The notes below the pieces were generated by a model. It was not told the DNA's origin. It did no database searches and saw nothing but the letters and a program-made list of their open reading frames with translations. Shown one piece after another: positions 17,035 to 26,020 of a stretch of 50,037 nt of DNA. Position 1 is the first letter of the stretch; each line of letters opens with the position of its first letter. Source of the stretch: Kumtagia ephedrae (GTDB taxonomy: Bacteria; Pseudomonadota; Alphaproteobacteria; Rhizobiales; Rhizobiaceae); the NCBI RefSeq assembly GCF_003012745.1, contig NZ_PXYK01000038.1:1-50037 (forward strand), given 5' to 3'. A program made the translations under genes and the position numbers.

Positions 17035-17557
17035 GATTTCAAGATAGCAGTTGCGGGGCGCGAGCGAAATGTCATCGCGATGCTCAAGCGCGACTCCGTC
17101 GATAGCTTGAAGGTCTGCTTCGAAGAAGCGCCAAGAATGTCCGGTTATGGCGCAACCGATCTCCACCATGCTCGCCGGCGACGGCTGCTATCAGGCAGGG
17201 GCTACGCTGAAATCAACAGCCGATATGCGGCGCATTACCGGCTGGCTGTTTTTGGCCGGAACCAGGCCGTCTGCTTTCCGGATGCATTTGCGAAGGGCAG
17301 CCCTAGATGACCAGCCGCGAGCCGTGGGAAGAGGTCGCATATGGCCAAGAAAGAATTTAGAAATACTCTAAAACGCCTCGAATACGTATGACTCGACAAT
17401 GACACGTCAAGCACGCGACCTGCGATTCGCGTTTCTATTTGGAAGCGAGTTATAAATCTAGATCAACAACCGCAGCTATAGTACTGTTTGCGGCAGTCGG
17501 GGGCGATTGCGGAGATACTGCTCTGCTATAGCAAGCAACGTGCCCAGGGAGGATGAA
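17035..17557. promoter_or_regulatory. Divergent control region, kinase / alkylsulfatase
   Basis: A stretch of about 520 bp with no convincing gene. It must contain the promoters for the two-component operon (leftward) and the alkylsulfatase (rightward). GCTATAG occurs at 17475-17481 and again at 17525-17531, 50 bp apart, in contexts GCAGCTATAGTA and CTGCTATAGCAA. These could be binding sites for the NarL-type regulator. The exact promoter elements cannot be fixed by eye. A good AGGGAGGA ribosome site precedes 17558. Confidence 0.4.
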
Positions 17558-19666
17558 ATGACCGTTCGGAGAAATGGTTTTGTCGTTGCGCTTGCCGCGC
17601 TCTTGATTGGAACTTGCAAATTGGCCTTTGCCGCCGGCGAGGGCAGCGTGTTGGCAGACCCCGGCGCGATGGAGGGAAAGCACTTTCACCCAAAGGGCAA
17701 AATGCCCTCGCAATTCACTATCGACTTCCAGAATGCGCAGCGCAAGACGCTCCCATTGGATGATCAGCGCGACTTCGAGGAAGCCAAGAGGGGTTTCATC
17801 GCGGCCCCGCCCTACAAGCAGATCATGGCCGAGGCCGGCAATGTGGCATGGGACATGGAGAGCTACGAGTTCCTGCTGCAGGGCAAGGATTTCGACAGCA
17901 TTCACCCCTCACTGCAGCGTCAGGCTATCCTGAACATGGCGTACGGTCTTTATGAAGTCGTACCAGACAAGATTTACCAAGTACGCGGCTTCGATCTCGC
18001 CAACATAAGCTTCATCAAGGGTGACACCGGCTGGATTGTGTTCGATCCGCTGACCACGAAGGAAACCGCCAAGGCGGCGCTGGAATTCATAAACGAGAAG
18101 CTTGGAACACGCCCGGTGGTGGCTGTCGTCTACTCGCATTCTCACGCAGATCACTTCGGCGGCGTGCGTGGCGTTGTCGACGAAGCCGACGTCAGGAGCG
18201 GCAAGGCCCAAATCCTTGCACCAGTCGGGTTCATGGAGCATGCGGTTGCCGAGAACGTTTACGCGGGCAATGCCATGACCCGGCGCATGTTCTTCCAGTA
18301 TGGTGTTCTCTTACCGCGCAGCCCGTTCGGTCACGTCGACCAATCGATCGGCAAAAACACGGCCGCCGGCAATGTAGGTCTAATCGAACCCACCCGTTAC
18401 ATCGAGGATGATTTCGAGGAGTTGACGATCGATGGCGTGAGGATGGAGTTCCAGAACACGCCTGGTACCGAAGCGCCGGCCGAGATGAACACCTACTTCC
18501 CGGATATGAAGGCGTTCTGGGCTGCCGAGAATATTACTGGCACCATCCACAACATTTACACGTTGCGTGGTGCGCTAGTGCGCAATCCATTGGCTTGGTC
18601 CAAGCATATCAATACGGCGCTTTATCGATACGGTCAGCTAGCTGACGTGATGTTCGCGTCACACAGTTGGCCTCGCTGGGGCAATGACCGTATTCAGGAA
18701 GTGATGCGCACCCAGCGCGACGTCTATGCGCACCTCAATAATGAGGTGCTGCACCAAGCGAACAAAGGGGTGACAATCAACGAAATCCACACCAGCTACA
18801 AACTACCCAAGAGTTTGCAGGACCAATGGGCAGCCCACAGCTATCACGGCTCGGAGGAACACAACAGCCGCGCCGTGATCAACCGTTACCTTGGCTACTG
18901 GGATGCCAATCCCGCTACGTTGATCCCACTGTCGCCGCGCGACTCTGCTCCGCTTTATGTCGAGATGATGGGCGGCGCCGAGAAGATCATGGCTAAGGGC
19001 AAGGAGTTGCACGATCAGGGTAAGTATCTTGAAGCGATGGAAATCCTCAACAAGCTCGTCTACGCCGAGCCTGGAAACCAGGCCGCCAAGGACCTGCTGG
19101 CCGACGTCTACGAACAGATCGGCTATCAAAAGGAAAGCCCCAGCGTTCGGAACAGCTTTCTAGCGGCTGCCTATGAGCTGCGCTCGGGGGTGCCTGGGGG
19201 CGCATCGCCCAAATCGGGTCCAGACGTGATCCGGGGAATGTCGACCGGGCTGTGGCTCGATTTCCTCGGCATCAGCTTGGATTCCAAGAAAGCCGAGGGA
19301 ATGAAGTTCACTATCAATCTGGTCACGCCGGATAACGGGGAGAACTACGTCATCGAAATGAGCAATTCGACGCTCACCAACATCAAGGGTCACCTTGCGA
19401 AGAATCCGGACCTGACCGTCACGCTCAATCGTTCGGATTTGGAGCAGGTCATGGGTGGTAGGTCGACCTTTGACGAATTGCTGGCGTCGGGGAAAGCGAA
19501 CTTTGACGGCGACCGCAAATTCTTCGACGATGTAAGGAGCACTCTGAGTGTGTTCCCCCCGGACTTCGAGCTAATCCCGGGAACGAAACCCTCCGAAAGC
19601 AGCGCGCCTTCGGCGAAGAAGGACCCCTTCGAGGTCGATGGACCGGCCGATACCTCGGGCGGCTGA
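17558..19666 (+). CDS. Secreted alkylsulfatase, SdsA1/BDS1 family
   Basis: A 702-residue protein with a signal peptide (VVALAALLIGTCKLAFAAG). The MBL zinc motif SHSHADHFGG lies near residues 193-201. AAENITGTIHNIYTLRGA and FASHSWPRWG hold the remaining ligands, as in SdsA1. A helical dimerisation region follows, and the C-terminal third is an SCP2-like lipid-binding domain (TGLWLDFLGISLDSKK ... LSVFPPDFELIPGTK). Enzymes of this family hydrolyse primary alkyl sulfates such as dodecyl sulfate to alcohol and sulfate. It starts at the ATG after GGGAGGATGAA. It is transcribed away from the two-component system and is followed by an outer-membrane protein. Confidence 0.93.
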   Translation: MTVRRNGFVVALAALLIGTCKLAFAAGEGSVLADPGAMEGKHFHPKGKMPSQFTIDFQNAQRKTLPLDDQRDFEEAKRGFIAAPPYKQIMAEAGNVAWDMESYEFLLQGKDFDSIHPSLQRQAILNMAYGLYEVVPDKIYQVRGFDLANISFIKGDTGWIVFDPLTTKETAKAALEFINEKLGTRPVVAVVYSHSHADHFGGVRGVVDEADVRSGKAQILAPVGFMEHAVAENVYAGNAMTRRMFFQYGVLLPRSPFGHVDQSIGKNTAAGNVGLIEPTRYIEDDFEELTIDGVRMEFQNTPGTEAPAEMNTYFPDMKAFWAAENITGTIHNIYTLRGALVRNPLAWSKHINTALYRYGQLADVMFASHSWPRWGNDRIQEVMRTQRDVYAHLNNEVLHQANKGVTINEIHTSYKLPKSLQDQWAAHSYHGSEEHNSRAVINRYLGYWDANPATLIPLSPRDSAPLYVEMMGGAEKIMAKGKELHDQGKYLEAMEILNKLVYAEPGNQAAKDLLADVYEQIGYQKESPSVRNSFLAAAYELRSGVPGGASPKSGPDVIRGMSTGLWLDFLGISLDSKKAEGMKFTINLVTPDNGENYVIEMSNSTLTNIKGHLAKNPDLTVTLNRSDLEQVMGGRSTFDELLASGKANFDGDRKFFDDVRSTLSVFPPDFELIPGTKPSESSAPSAKKDPFEVDGPADTSGG

Positions 19667-19675
19667 CGTTTGTGC

Positions 19676-19707
19676 CCTCAGCCCGTCGCCTCGCGCGACG
19701 GCTGAGG
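19676..19707 (+). terminator. Hairpin after alkylsulfatase
   Basis: CCTCAGCC-C-GTCGC pairs with GCGAC-GGCTGAGG around a 5-nt loop (CTCGC), giving a 13-bp stem with one bulged C, 9 bp after the stop codon. No clear T-run follows (TTCCACTTC), so it could be a factor-assisted terminator or an mRNA-stabilising hairpin. Confidence 0.55.
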
Positions 19708-19848
19708 TTCCACTTCAGCAGGTCATAACCTGCAGCTATCGATTGTTGTGTCCGTAGCCGCTCGTGGCCACAAGTGTACCTGGCCAAGCTTTTGAGTGGC
19801 CGTAGGGTGCTAACGATTGAGGGCGAGACCAAGGCAGGAGCAAATAAT

Positions 19849-20661
19849 ATGCGTAGCCTCATCTTGGCATTGGCGGGAATCGCGGGGCTGCTCGGCCCAA
19901 CATTCGCGAAAGCTGCAGATGTTTCAGCCGACGCACCTTCAGAAGCACCGTCGCCAGCAAGCGAATGGACTTTCAGCGTGGCGCCCTATCTCTGGGGTGC
20001 CGGACTGGAAGGCGATGTCGGGCTTTTCGGCCGCGAACCGATCAATGTCGATCTTAGCTTCGACGATATTTTCGACAATTTGCGTTTCGGCGGCATGGTC
20101 GTGGCCGAGCTCCACAACGGCACTTGGGGTGTGTTCGGCGACCTAGTCTACGTAAAAATCGAGGCGGACGAATCGATCACGCGGGAGATTGGAGGGGTTC
20201 CCGTTGCTCTTTCCGGCGGCGTTACCACGAGCAGCCTAACGGCAACGCTCATGGGCGAGTATCGCGCTTTGGCGACGAACGAGGCAACGGTGGACCTCAT
20301 GGCGGGCGCCCGCATCTGGAGCGTGGACAACGACATTGAGGTCGCCTTGTCGGCGGGTGATGTCCCGCTCGCGGCATTCAGCGGCAGCGACGGCAGCACG
20401 TGGGTGGACCCAATCATCGGCGTCAAAGGTCGTTATGATATCAGCCCGTCCTGGTATCTGACTGGATGGGGCATGATCGGCGGCTTCAGTGCTAGCTCCG
20501 ACATCACTTGGGATTTGCTGGGCGGGGTCGGCTATCAGTGGAGCGAGCGGCTTTCGATCGTCACCGGATACAGGGCGCTCGCCGTCGACTATGAGGATGA
20601 CGGTTTTTTCTATGACGTGATCCAGCAAGGTCCGATATTGGGCGCGGTTATACGCTTCTAG
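19849..20661 (+). CDS. Outer-membrane beta-barrel protein, hypothetical
   Basis: A 270-residue protein with a signal peptide (MRSLILALAGIAGLLGPTFAKA) followed by a Pro/Ala/Ser-rich linker. A series of amphipathic strands then runs from WTFSVAPYLWGAGLEGDV to a terminal strand ending in Phe (GPILGAVIRF), the usual signal for barrel insertion. About eight to ten strands would fit. AGGAG lies 7 nt before the ATG. It lies about 180 bp after the alkylsulfatase and may help uptake of its substrates or products; that is an inference. A truncated relative lies at 7164-7439. The exact family is not certain. Confidence 0.72.
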   Translation: MRSLILALAGIAGLLGPTFAKAADVSADAPSEAPSPASEWTFSVAPYLWGAGLEGDVGLFGREPINVDLSFDDIFDNLRFGGMVVAELHNGTWGVFGDLVYVKIEADESITREIGGVPVALSGGVTTSSLTATLMGEYRALATNEATVDLMAGARIWSVDNDIEVALSAGDVPLAAFSGSDGSTWVDPIIGVKGRYDISPSWYLTGWGMIGGFSASSDITWDLLGGVGYQWSERLSIVTGYRALAVDYEDDGFFYDVIQQGPILGAVIRF

Positions 20662-20998
20662 GGATGACAGGCCCAGATCAGCGAACTTGAGCGGCTTCCA
20701 CTCGACAAAGCACGCTGCGAAACAGCGGGAGAACTAAAACCTGGCCGAGGCCGACATCTTGACTGCTGCCACTATCATCCCGACTTTTACCGGCAAGGGC
20801 GGCGACGACAATGGCAACTCGCCAACATTCAAAGTCGAGGTTAGGCCCTTGGCACATCGCACTAGAAAGGCATCGCAGGCAGTCGGTTAAACGTCCCCTT
20901 GTGGGTGTCTTAGGTATCCCCTCGAACGACTGAATTGGGGGCGCAAAGCTGCCATCCAACGCCGATGCGTGCTCCGCCTTGGGCCAAAATACGTCATT
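20662..20998. other. Gap before repeat copy 2
   Basis: I see no supportable gene or hairpin. The frames are broken and the composition does not look coding. Confidence 0.4.
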
Positions 20999-21200
20999 CG
21001 ACTGTAAGCGATTCGAACTTTTCATCGCCGATCACCGCCGTTACCACGCTTTTCGCCCCTGGTTGTTACCCGCTCTTTGCGCAAGCGTAGTTCCGGCGGC
21101 GATTGGCGGTAATTCTCGGTGGTGGCGTGGTGGAAATGACAGAATTGGCGCGCCGCACCGGGCGATGATGAGAACTACGTCTACGCTATAGCCCTCTAAA
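20999..21200 (+). repeat. Intergenic repeat, copy 2 of 3 (about 202 bp)
   Basis: The left edge CGACTGTAAGCGATTCGAAC and the right block GGCGCGCCGCACCGGGCGAT followed by CTACGCTATAGCCCTCTAAA match copies 1 and 3. The centre differs more and is slightly longer, with a G-rich insert (TCGGTGGTGGCGTGGTGG). Same orientation as the others. Confidence 0.8.
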
Positions 21201-21506
21201 ATGATCCTCTGATGTTGGCGCAACTAGCGGAAAAATCACATAGGATTTTGCCGGTTTGGCCATCACGCCGTTCCGATGCGGCGTAAGAGCCCACCACGTA
21301 TAGGTTTTGTTTTGCACGGGAGGTGGCAACGTTTTGAGCGCCGCGTCCTTCATCTTGAGGACGAGATTGAGGCGTTCCGATCTCGTGTCGCGCCGGCGCC
21401 GGTAAGCAACACCGATGCCCAATGACGGCGGAGAGTGAATGGCCGGCCGTTGTCATGGGCCGGTCGCCGGGTCGACATTCATCGAATGAGGGTATATACA
21501 TGTATC
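21201..21506. other. Gap upstream of MarR gene
   Basis: A minus-strand frame (21186-21422, start MGIGVAYRRRRDTRSERL) has fairly natural composition in its middle (LNLVLKMKDAALKTLPPP) but runs into repeat copy 2 and matches nothing I know. I list it only as a weak possibility. The palindrome ATACATGTAT at 21496-21505, just before the chosen MarR start, may be an operator. Confidence 0.3.
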
Positions 21507-21905
21507 ATGTCTCGCTGTTATTGTTCCATGCTGCGCTCAGCGACCCGAAGGATAGGCTCGGTCTACGATCGGGCGCTCGCGCCGCTGGGCATCAACATCG
21601 CCCAGTTCTCCCTGCTGCGAACCATCCAGCGTCGCCAGCCCGTGAGCTTGACGGAGCTGGCCCGGAGCGTCGAGCTGGATCGATCGACGCTCGGGCGCAA
21701 TGTTCGGGTCTTAGAGCGTCTCGGCTTGGCGGCGATGGACCGCGGAGAGGATGATCACCGCGAGGCCGCCGTGAAGCTCACAGCCCGTGGAGTCGAAATT
21801 CTCGAGAAGGCCGGTCCGCTCTGGGAGGACTGCCAACGCAAGATCGAGACCCAGCTCGGCCCCGTGAAGGTGACCGCATTGCATGAGATACTTCGTTCCG
21901 TCTGA
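21507..21905 (+). CDS. MarR family regulator
   Basis: A winged-helix regulator of about 132 residues. SRCYCSMLRSATRRIGSVYD begins the dimerisation helix. The recognition part is SLTELARSVELDRSTLGRNV and the wing is RGEDDHREAAVKLT. Two cysteines near the N-terminus (CYC) could allow redox or electrophile sensing, as in some MarR proteins; this is inference. The start is uncertain between 21486 and 21507 and no good ribosome site favours either. I prefer 21507 because the perfect palindrome ATACATGTAT would then lie just upstream. It is followed by the MFS gene after a 16-bp palindrome and probably controls it. Confidence 0.85.
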   Translation: MSRCYCSMLRSATRRIGSVYDRALAPLGINIAQFSLLRTIQRRQPVSLTELARSVELDRSTLGRNVRVLERLGLAAMDRGEDDHREAAVKLTARGVEILEKAGPLWEDCQRKIETQLGPVKVTALHEILRSV

Positions 21906-21918
21906 TTTTTGCCCATAA

Positions 21919-21934
21919 ACGGGCATATGCCCGT
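21919..21934. promoter_or_regulatory. 16-bp perfect palindrome, likely MarR operator
   Basis: ACGGGCATATGCCCGT is perfectly symmetric and lies between the MarR stop and the GTG start of the MFS gene. Its core GGCATATGC recurs in the inverted repeat at 30738-30781, beside the second MarR gene. MarR proteins bind palindromes of about this length. Confidence 0.6.
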
Positions 21935-21948
21935 GTCTGGAGACGTTC

Positions 21949-23262
21949 GTGACAGGTCCAACGCCGCAATCCTCGCAATCACCTCCCCTGCCGGACCGTC
22001 TTGCCGCGCGCGGGGTCCATTACGGGTGGGTCGTCGTCGCCGTGACCTTCCTGACGATGATGGTGGCGGCGAGCGCGGTCGGTGCGCCGGGTGTTCTGAT
22101 TGGCCCCTTGCAGAGGGAGTATGGCTGGACTGTCGCGGACATCTCGGCTGCCTTCGCGGTACGCTTCCTGCTGTTCGGCGCAGTCGGGCCTTTTGCTGCC
22201 GCGTTCCTTAATCGCTTTGGCGTCAAGCGTGTCTGCGTCTTCGCGCTTGTTCTTATCGCTGCAGGCGTCGTTGGCTCCTTCGCCATGACCAGCCTCTGGG
22301 AGTTGTTCCTGCTTTGGGGTGTCGTGGTGGGCCTGGGCACCGGTTTCACCGCCATGGTACTCGGCGCGACAGTCGCTACCCGCTGGTTCGTGGCCCGCCG
22401 CGGGCTGGTAGTCGGCCTGCTGAGCGCCAGCGTCGCAACCGGCCAGGTGCTGTTCCTGCCTGCCTTCGCCGCGCTGTCCGAAGCCTGGGGATGGCGACTC
22501 GCCCTGGGGCTACTTCTCGCCATGCTGGCGGTTGCAACGCTCCTCGTGCTGCTTCTGATGCGGGACCGGCCGGTGGATGTCGGTCTTCTGCCCTATGGCG
22601 CCACCGAGGCGCCGGCCGCAGCCTCGCACAACGCGTCTTGGGTTGACACCTTGATTGCGCCGATCCGCGTGCTCGGGGAGGCATCCCGTACCGGGACCTT
22701 CTGGATACTGTTCGGCACCTTCTTCATTTGCGGTGCCACGACGACAGGCTTGGTGCAAACCCATCTCGTTTCCATCTGCGGCGACTTCGGGATCGCTGCG
22801 GTGACGGCTGCGGGACTGTTGGCGGCCATCGGCGCGTTCAACTTCATCGGCACGATTGGTTCGGGTTGGTTGTCGGACCGCTTCGACAGCCGTTGGCTGC
22901 TGTTCTGGTATTATGGCCTGCGCGGGCTCTCGCTGTTCTATCTGCCCTTCACCGATTTCGGATTCTACGAACTCACCCTGTTCACCGTCTTTTACGGTCT
23001 GGACTGGCTGGCGACCGTTCCGCCCACCGTCAAGCTGACGACCGAACGGTTCGGGCCCAACGCCACCATCGTCTTCGGCTGGATTTTCTTCGGCCATCAA
23101 ATCGGTTCCGCAGTCGCGGCTTATGGCGCTGGCCTGACCCGCGACGTCTACGCCACCTACCTGCCGGCATTCTTTATCGCTGGGCTCCTCTGCCTCGTCG
23201 CCGCGCTTGCCGTCTTTGTGATCCGCCGCTCACAGGGCGGCGCGGAACCGCAATTGGCCTGA
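21949..23262 (+). CDS. Major facilitator superfamily transporter
   Basis: A 437-residue protein with 12 predicted membrane helices, starting with a GTG preceded by GGAG. The first helix region is HYGWVVVAVTFLTMMVAASA, and the family loop after helix 2 is present in diverged form (AAFLNRFGVKRV). The second half repeats the pattern (SGWLSDRFDSRW). It resembles monocarboxylate/oxalate-formate-type MFS carriers, suggesting uptake or export of a small organic acid. It heads the run MFS - aldo/keto reductase - thiolase - tautomerase - enone reductase - SDR - YciI, so its cargo may be the substrate of that set. Confidence 0.88.
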   Translation: MTGPTPQSSQSPPLPDRLAARGVHYGWVVVAVTFLTMMVAASAVGAPGVLIGPLQREYGWTVADISAAFAVRFLLFGAVGPFAAAFLNRFGVKRVCVFALVLIAAGVVGSFAMTSLWELFLLWGVVVGLGTGFTAMVLGATVATRWFVARRGLVVGLLSASVATGQVLFLPAFAALSEAWGWRLALGLLLAMLAVATLLVLLLMRDRPVDVGLLPYGATEAPAAASHNASWVDTLIAPIRVLGEASRTGTFWILFGTFFICGATTTGLVQTHLVSICGDFGIAAVTAAGLLAAIGAFNFIGTIGSGWLSDRFDSRWLLFWYYGLRGLSLFYLPFTDFGFYELTLFTVFYGLDWLATVPPTVKLTTERFGPNATIVFGWIFFGHQIGSAVAAYGAGLTRDVYATYLPAFFIAGLLCLVAALAVFVIRRSQGGAEPQLA

Positions 23263-23288
23263 CCCTTCCAGAGACGAAAGGCATCTCC

Positions 23289-24296
23289 ATGGACTACACG
23301 ACCTTCGGAACCACAGGGCTTCAGGTCTCGCGGATCGCGCTCGGAACCGGCAATTTCGGGACTGGTTGGGGGCACGGCGCCGACCCCGACACGAGCAAGG
23401 CGATCTTTAACGCCTATGCCGAGGCCGGCGGCAACTTCATCGACACGGCGGATGTCTATCAGTTCGGCCAGTCGGAAGAGATCCTCGGCGGCCTGCTTCA
23501 GGGCCGGCGCGAGGAGTTCGTGCTGGCCACGAAATTCACTAGAGGCGATGCGCCAAATGCCGGCCGTCTGGTCACCGGAAACAGCCGCAAGGCGATGGCG
23601 GCTTGCGTCGAGGCCAGCCTGAAGAGGCTCAAGACGGATCGGATCGACGTCTACTGGGTGCACTGGCCGGACAATGTGACGCCTGCCGAGGAGATCGTCC
23701 GCGGCTTCGAGGATCTCGCGCGCGCCGGCAAGATTCTTTATGCGGGCCTTTCGAACTTTCCGGCCTGGCGGCTGGCGCGCGCGGTCACACTGGCGGAGCT
23801 GACCCGTGCGGTCCCGATCGCTGCGGCACAGTTCGAGCACAGCCTCGTCCATCGCGAGCCCGAAGCGGACCTGTTCCCTGCCTCGCAGGCGCTGGGCCTC
23901 GGCGTCGTCACCTGGTCACCGCTGGGCGGCGGCATGCTGACCGGGAAATATCGGCAAGGCGAAAAGGGCCGCGCCGAAGGCTTCGGCGGCAAGGTGTTCC
24001 AGCCGGAAAACTCCGAGCAGCGCACGAAAATCCTCGACACGGTTCTGGAGATCGCCGGAGAGCATGGCGTCAGCGCCGACCAGGTCGCGATCGCCTGGGC
24101 CGGCAGCCACGGCGCGGTCCCGATGATCGGCCCGCGCTCCGTGGCGCAGCTTGCCAGCAATCTCGGCGCTCTCACCGTCGCGCTCTCGGACGAACAGATC
24201 GAGCGGCTCGATTGTGTCAGCAGCCTCGACCCGGCCGGGTCGAAAAGGACGGCCGTGCCGACCGGCACACAAGGTGTTCGAGCTCCGGTCGCCTGA
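23289..24296 (+). CDS. Aldo/keto reductase
   Basis: A 335-residue NADPH-dependent (beta/alpha)8 reductase. The catalytic tetrad is visible: Asp52 and Tyr57 (FIDTADVYQFG), Lys82 (LATKF) and His125 (VYWVHWPD). The C-terminal cofactor site includes GPRSVAQLASNLGA. The start is at MDYTTFGTTGLQ, 26 bp after the MFS stop with AAAGG upstream. The longer open frame to the left lies inside the MFS gene and is not real. It reduces aldehydes or ketones; the substrate is unknown. Confidence 0.92.
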   Translation: MDYTTFGTTGLQVSRIALGTGNFGTGWGHGADPDTSKAIFNAYAEAGGNFIDTADVYQFGQSEEILGGLLQGRREEFVLATKFTRGDAPNAGRLVTGNSRKAMAACVEASLKRLKTDRIDVYWVHWPDNVTPAEEIVRGFEDLARAGKILYAGLSNFPAWRLARAVTLAELTRAVPIAAAQFEHSLVHREPEADLFPASQALGLGVVTWSPLGGGMLTGKYRQGEKGRAEGFGGKVFQPENSEQRTKILDTVLEIAGEHGVSADQVAIAWAGSHGAVPMIGPRSVAQLASNLGALTVALSDEQIERLDCVSSLDPAGSKRTAVPTGTQGVRAPVA

Positions 24297-24330
24297 GAGA
24301 CGTGCATTCTACTCCAATTGGGAGAAACCC

Positions 24331-25515
24331 ATGAGCACCACCGACATCATCCTCGCCCATCCGGTCCGGACCGCCATCGGCGCCTATAACGGAACGCTGA
24401 AGGGCGTGCCCGCCACAGAGCTCGGGGCGATCGCCGTGAAAGAGACGCTCAAGCGCGCCGGCCTGTCGGGAGAGGACATCGGCACGGTGGTCATGGGCAA
24501 CGTCATCCAGGCCGGCAACCGCATGAATCCGGCAAGACAGGCGGCGCTCGGCGGCGGCCTGCCGGTGTCCGTGCCGGCGCTGACCGTCAACCGCGTCTGC
24601 GGCTCCGGCGCTCAGGCGATCCTGAGCGCCGCGCTGGAGATCGCCGCCGGAGCGAGCCATGCCGCCATCGCCGGCGGCATGGAGAACATGGACCGCGCGC
24701 CTTATCTCATGGATAGCGGGCGCTGGGGCTACCGCATGGGGCCCGCCCAGATCCTCGACAGCATGCTGACGGACGGGCTTAACGATGCCTTTTCAGGCGA
24801 GCACTCCGGCTGGCACACCGAAGACCTCGTCACACAGCTTCAGATCACGCGCGAGGCGCAGGACGCCTTCGCGGCACGCTCCCAGCAGCGTTTCGCGGCG
24901 GCCCGGGACGCCGGAAAATTCTCGGACGAGATCGTGGCTGTCGAAATCAAGGGCCGCAAGGGACCCGAGATCTTCGACACCGACGAGGCGCCGCGCCCCG
25001 ATACGACGGCAGAGACGCTCGCCAGGCTGAAACCCGCCTTCCGCAAGGAGGGGACGATCACCGCCGGCAACGCGCCCGGCCTGAACAGCGCCGCCGCTGC
25101 GATGATCGTCGCCGAGCGCGGCTTCGCCGAGACCAGGGGCATCGAACCGTTCGCCCGTCTGGCGGGCTTCGGGGTCGCCGCCGTCGAGCCGGGTCTGTTC
25201 GGCCTCGGACCCGTTCCCGCCGTGCGCAAGGCGCTCGACCGCGCCGGCTGGACGCTCGGCGACATCCAGCGGATCGAGATCAACGAGGCCTTCGCGGCCG
25301 TGCCGCTCGCGATCATCAAGGAGCTCGGGCTGCCCGAGGACATCGTCAATGTCGAAGGCGGCGCCGTCGCCCATGGCCATCCCATCGGTGCGACAGGAGC
25401 GATCCTGACCACGCGTCTCCTTTACTCGATGAAGCGCGACGGGCTGTCGAAGGGCATCGTGACGCTGTGCATCGGCGGCGGACAAGGCATCGCGCTCGCG
25501 ATCGAGACGCTCTGA
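24331..25515 (+). CDS. Acetyl-CoA C-acyltransferase (thiolase)
   Basis: A 394-residue thiolase, the usual length. The acyl-accepting Cys is Cys90 in NRVCGSGAQAI. AHGHPIGATGA gives the active His (about 350) and CIGGGQGIA the second Cys (about 380); NEAFA near 317 is also present. It either condenses or cleaves acyl-CoA units. Here, in a reductase-rich cluster, thiolytic cleavage of a beta-ketoacyl-CoA during breakdown of a carbon source is plausible, but no CoA ligase or enoyl-CoA hydratase is next to it. The start at 24331 is set by GGGAG at 8 nt. Confidence 0.93.
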   Translation: MSTTDIILAHPVRTAIGAYNGTLKGVPATELGAIAVKETLKRAGLSGEDIGTVVMGNVIQAGNRMNPARQAALGGGLPVSVPALTVNRVCGSGAQAILSAALEIAAGASHAAIAGGMENMDRAPYLMDSGRWGYRMGPAQILDSMLTDGLNDAFSGEHSGWHTEDLVTQLQITREAQDAFAARSQQRFAAARDAGKFSDEIVAVEIKGRKGPEIFDTDEAPRPDTTAETLARLKPAFRKEGTITAGNAPGLNSAAAAMIVAERGFAETRGIEPFARLAGFGVAAVEPGLFGLGPVPAVRKALDRAGWTLGDIQRIEINEAFAAVPLAIIKELGLPEDIVNVEGGAVAHGHPIGATGAILTTRLLYSMKRDGLSKGIVTLCIGGGQGIALAIETL

Positions 25516-25538
25516 TCCCCGCGGCGAAAGGACCAGCC

Positions 25539-25943
25539 ATGCCCGTTTTCAACGCCCATATTCCCGCAGGTTGCTTCTCGCGTGAGCAAAAGCGTGCGCT
25601 TGCGGACGCGCTCAACCAGTCCCTCGTCCAGGGCCTCGGAATCCCGGAGGACGACCGCTTCGTCATCCTGAGCGAGCACGGCCCCGACGAACTGTTCATC
25701 CATCCGACATTCTTCGGCATGGAGCGCGATCCGGCCAATGCGATGATCGTCACCGTCATGATCGGCACGCATCGTCCCCTGGACGACAAGCGCAAGCTGG
25801 TGGCGGCCATCAACCGACTGGTCGTCGAGGCCGTCGGCATTTCGCCGGACGATATCTTCGTCACCCTCGTCCCGATCCCCAACGAGAACTTTTCATTCGG
25901 CAGGGGGGAGCTTCAGTTGGCGGACGCAGCACCCCGCTGGTAG
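25539..25943 (+). CDS. Tautomerase family protein
   Basis: A 134-residue protein with Pro directly after the initiator Met (MPVFNAHIPAG), the catalytic base of 4-oxalocrotonate tautomerase/MIF-like enzymes. It has two similar halves: FSREQKRALADALNQSLVQG and MIGTHRPLDDKRKLVAAINRLV, each followed by a strand. A fused or long tautomerase fits. These enzymes shift double bonds in keto/enol acids, as in aromatic degradation. It lies 23 bp after the thiolase with AAAGGA before the ATG. Confidence 0.87.
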   Translation: MPVFNAHIPAGCFSREQKRALADALNQSLVQGLGIPEDDRFVILSEHGPDELFIHPTFFGMERDPANAMIVTVMIGTHRPLDDKRKLVAAINRLVVEAVGISPDDIFVTLVPIPNENFSFGRGELQLADAAPRW

Positions 25944-26020
25944 GCCGCCGAGCCGATGCAATTCGCCAGGGCGCGGGTGCGGAGCCCGCCTTTGCCCGCC
26001 GCATAAGGGAGTTAGGCCTC

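Noticed and set aside
20999-21223. Conserved peptide LEGYSVDVVLIIARCGAP read from the repeat on the minus strand
   Set aside because: The frame is open only over the conserved right edge in each copy and has no common start or stop, so DNA-level conservation explains it.
22728-23288. Upstream extension of the aldo/keto reductase frame
   Set aside because: It runs inside the MFS gene in another frame. The family start MDYTTFG with its own ribosome site is at 23289.
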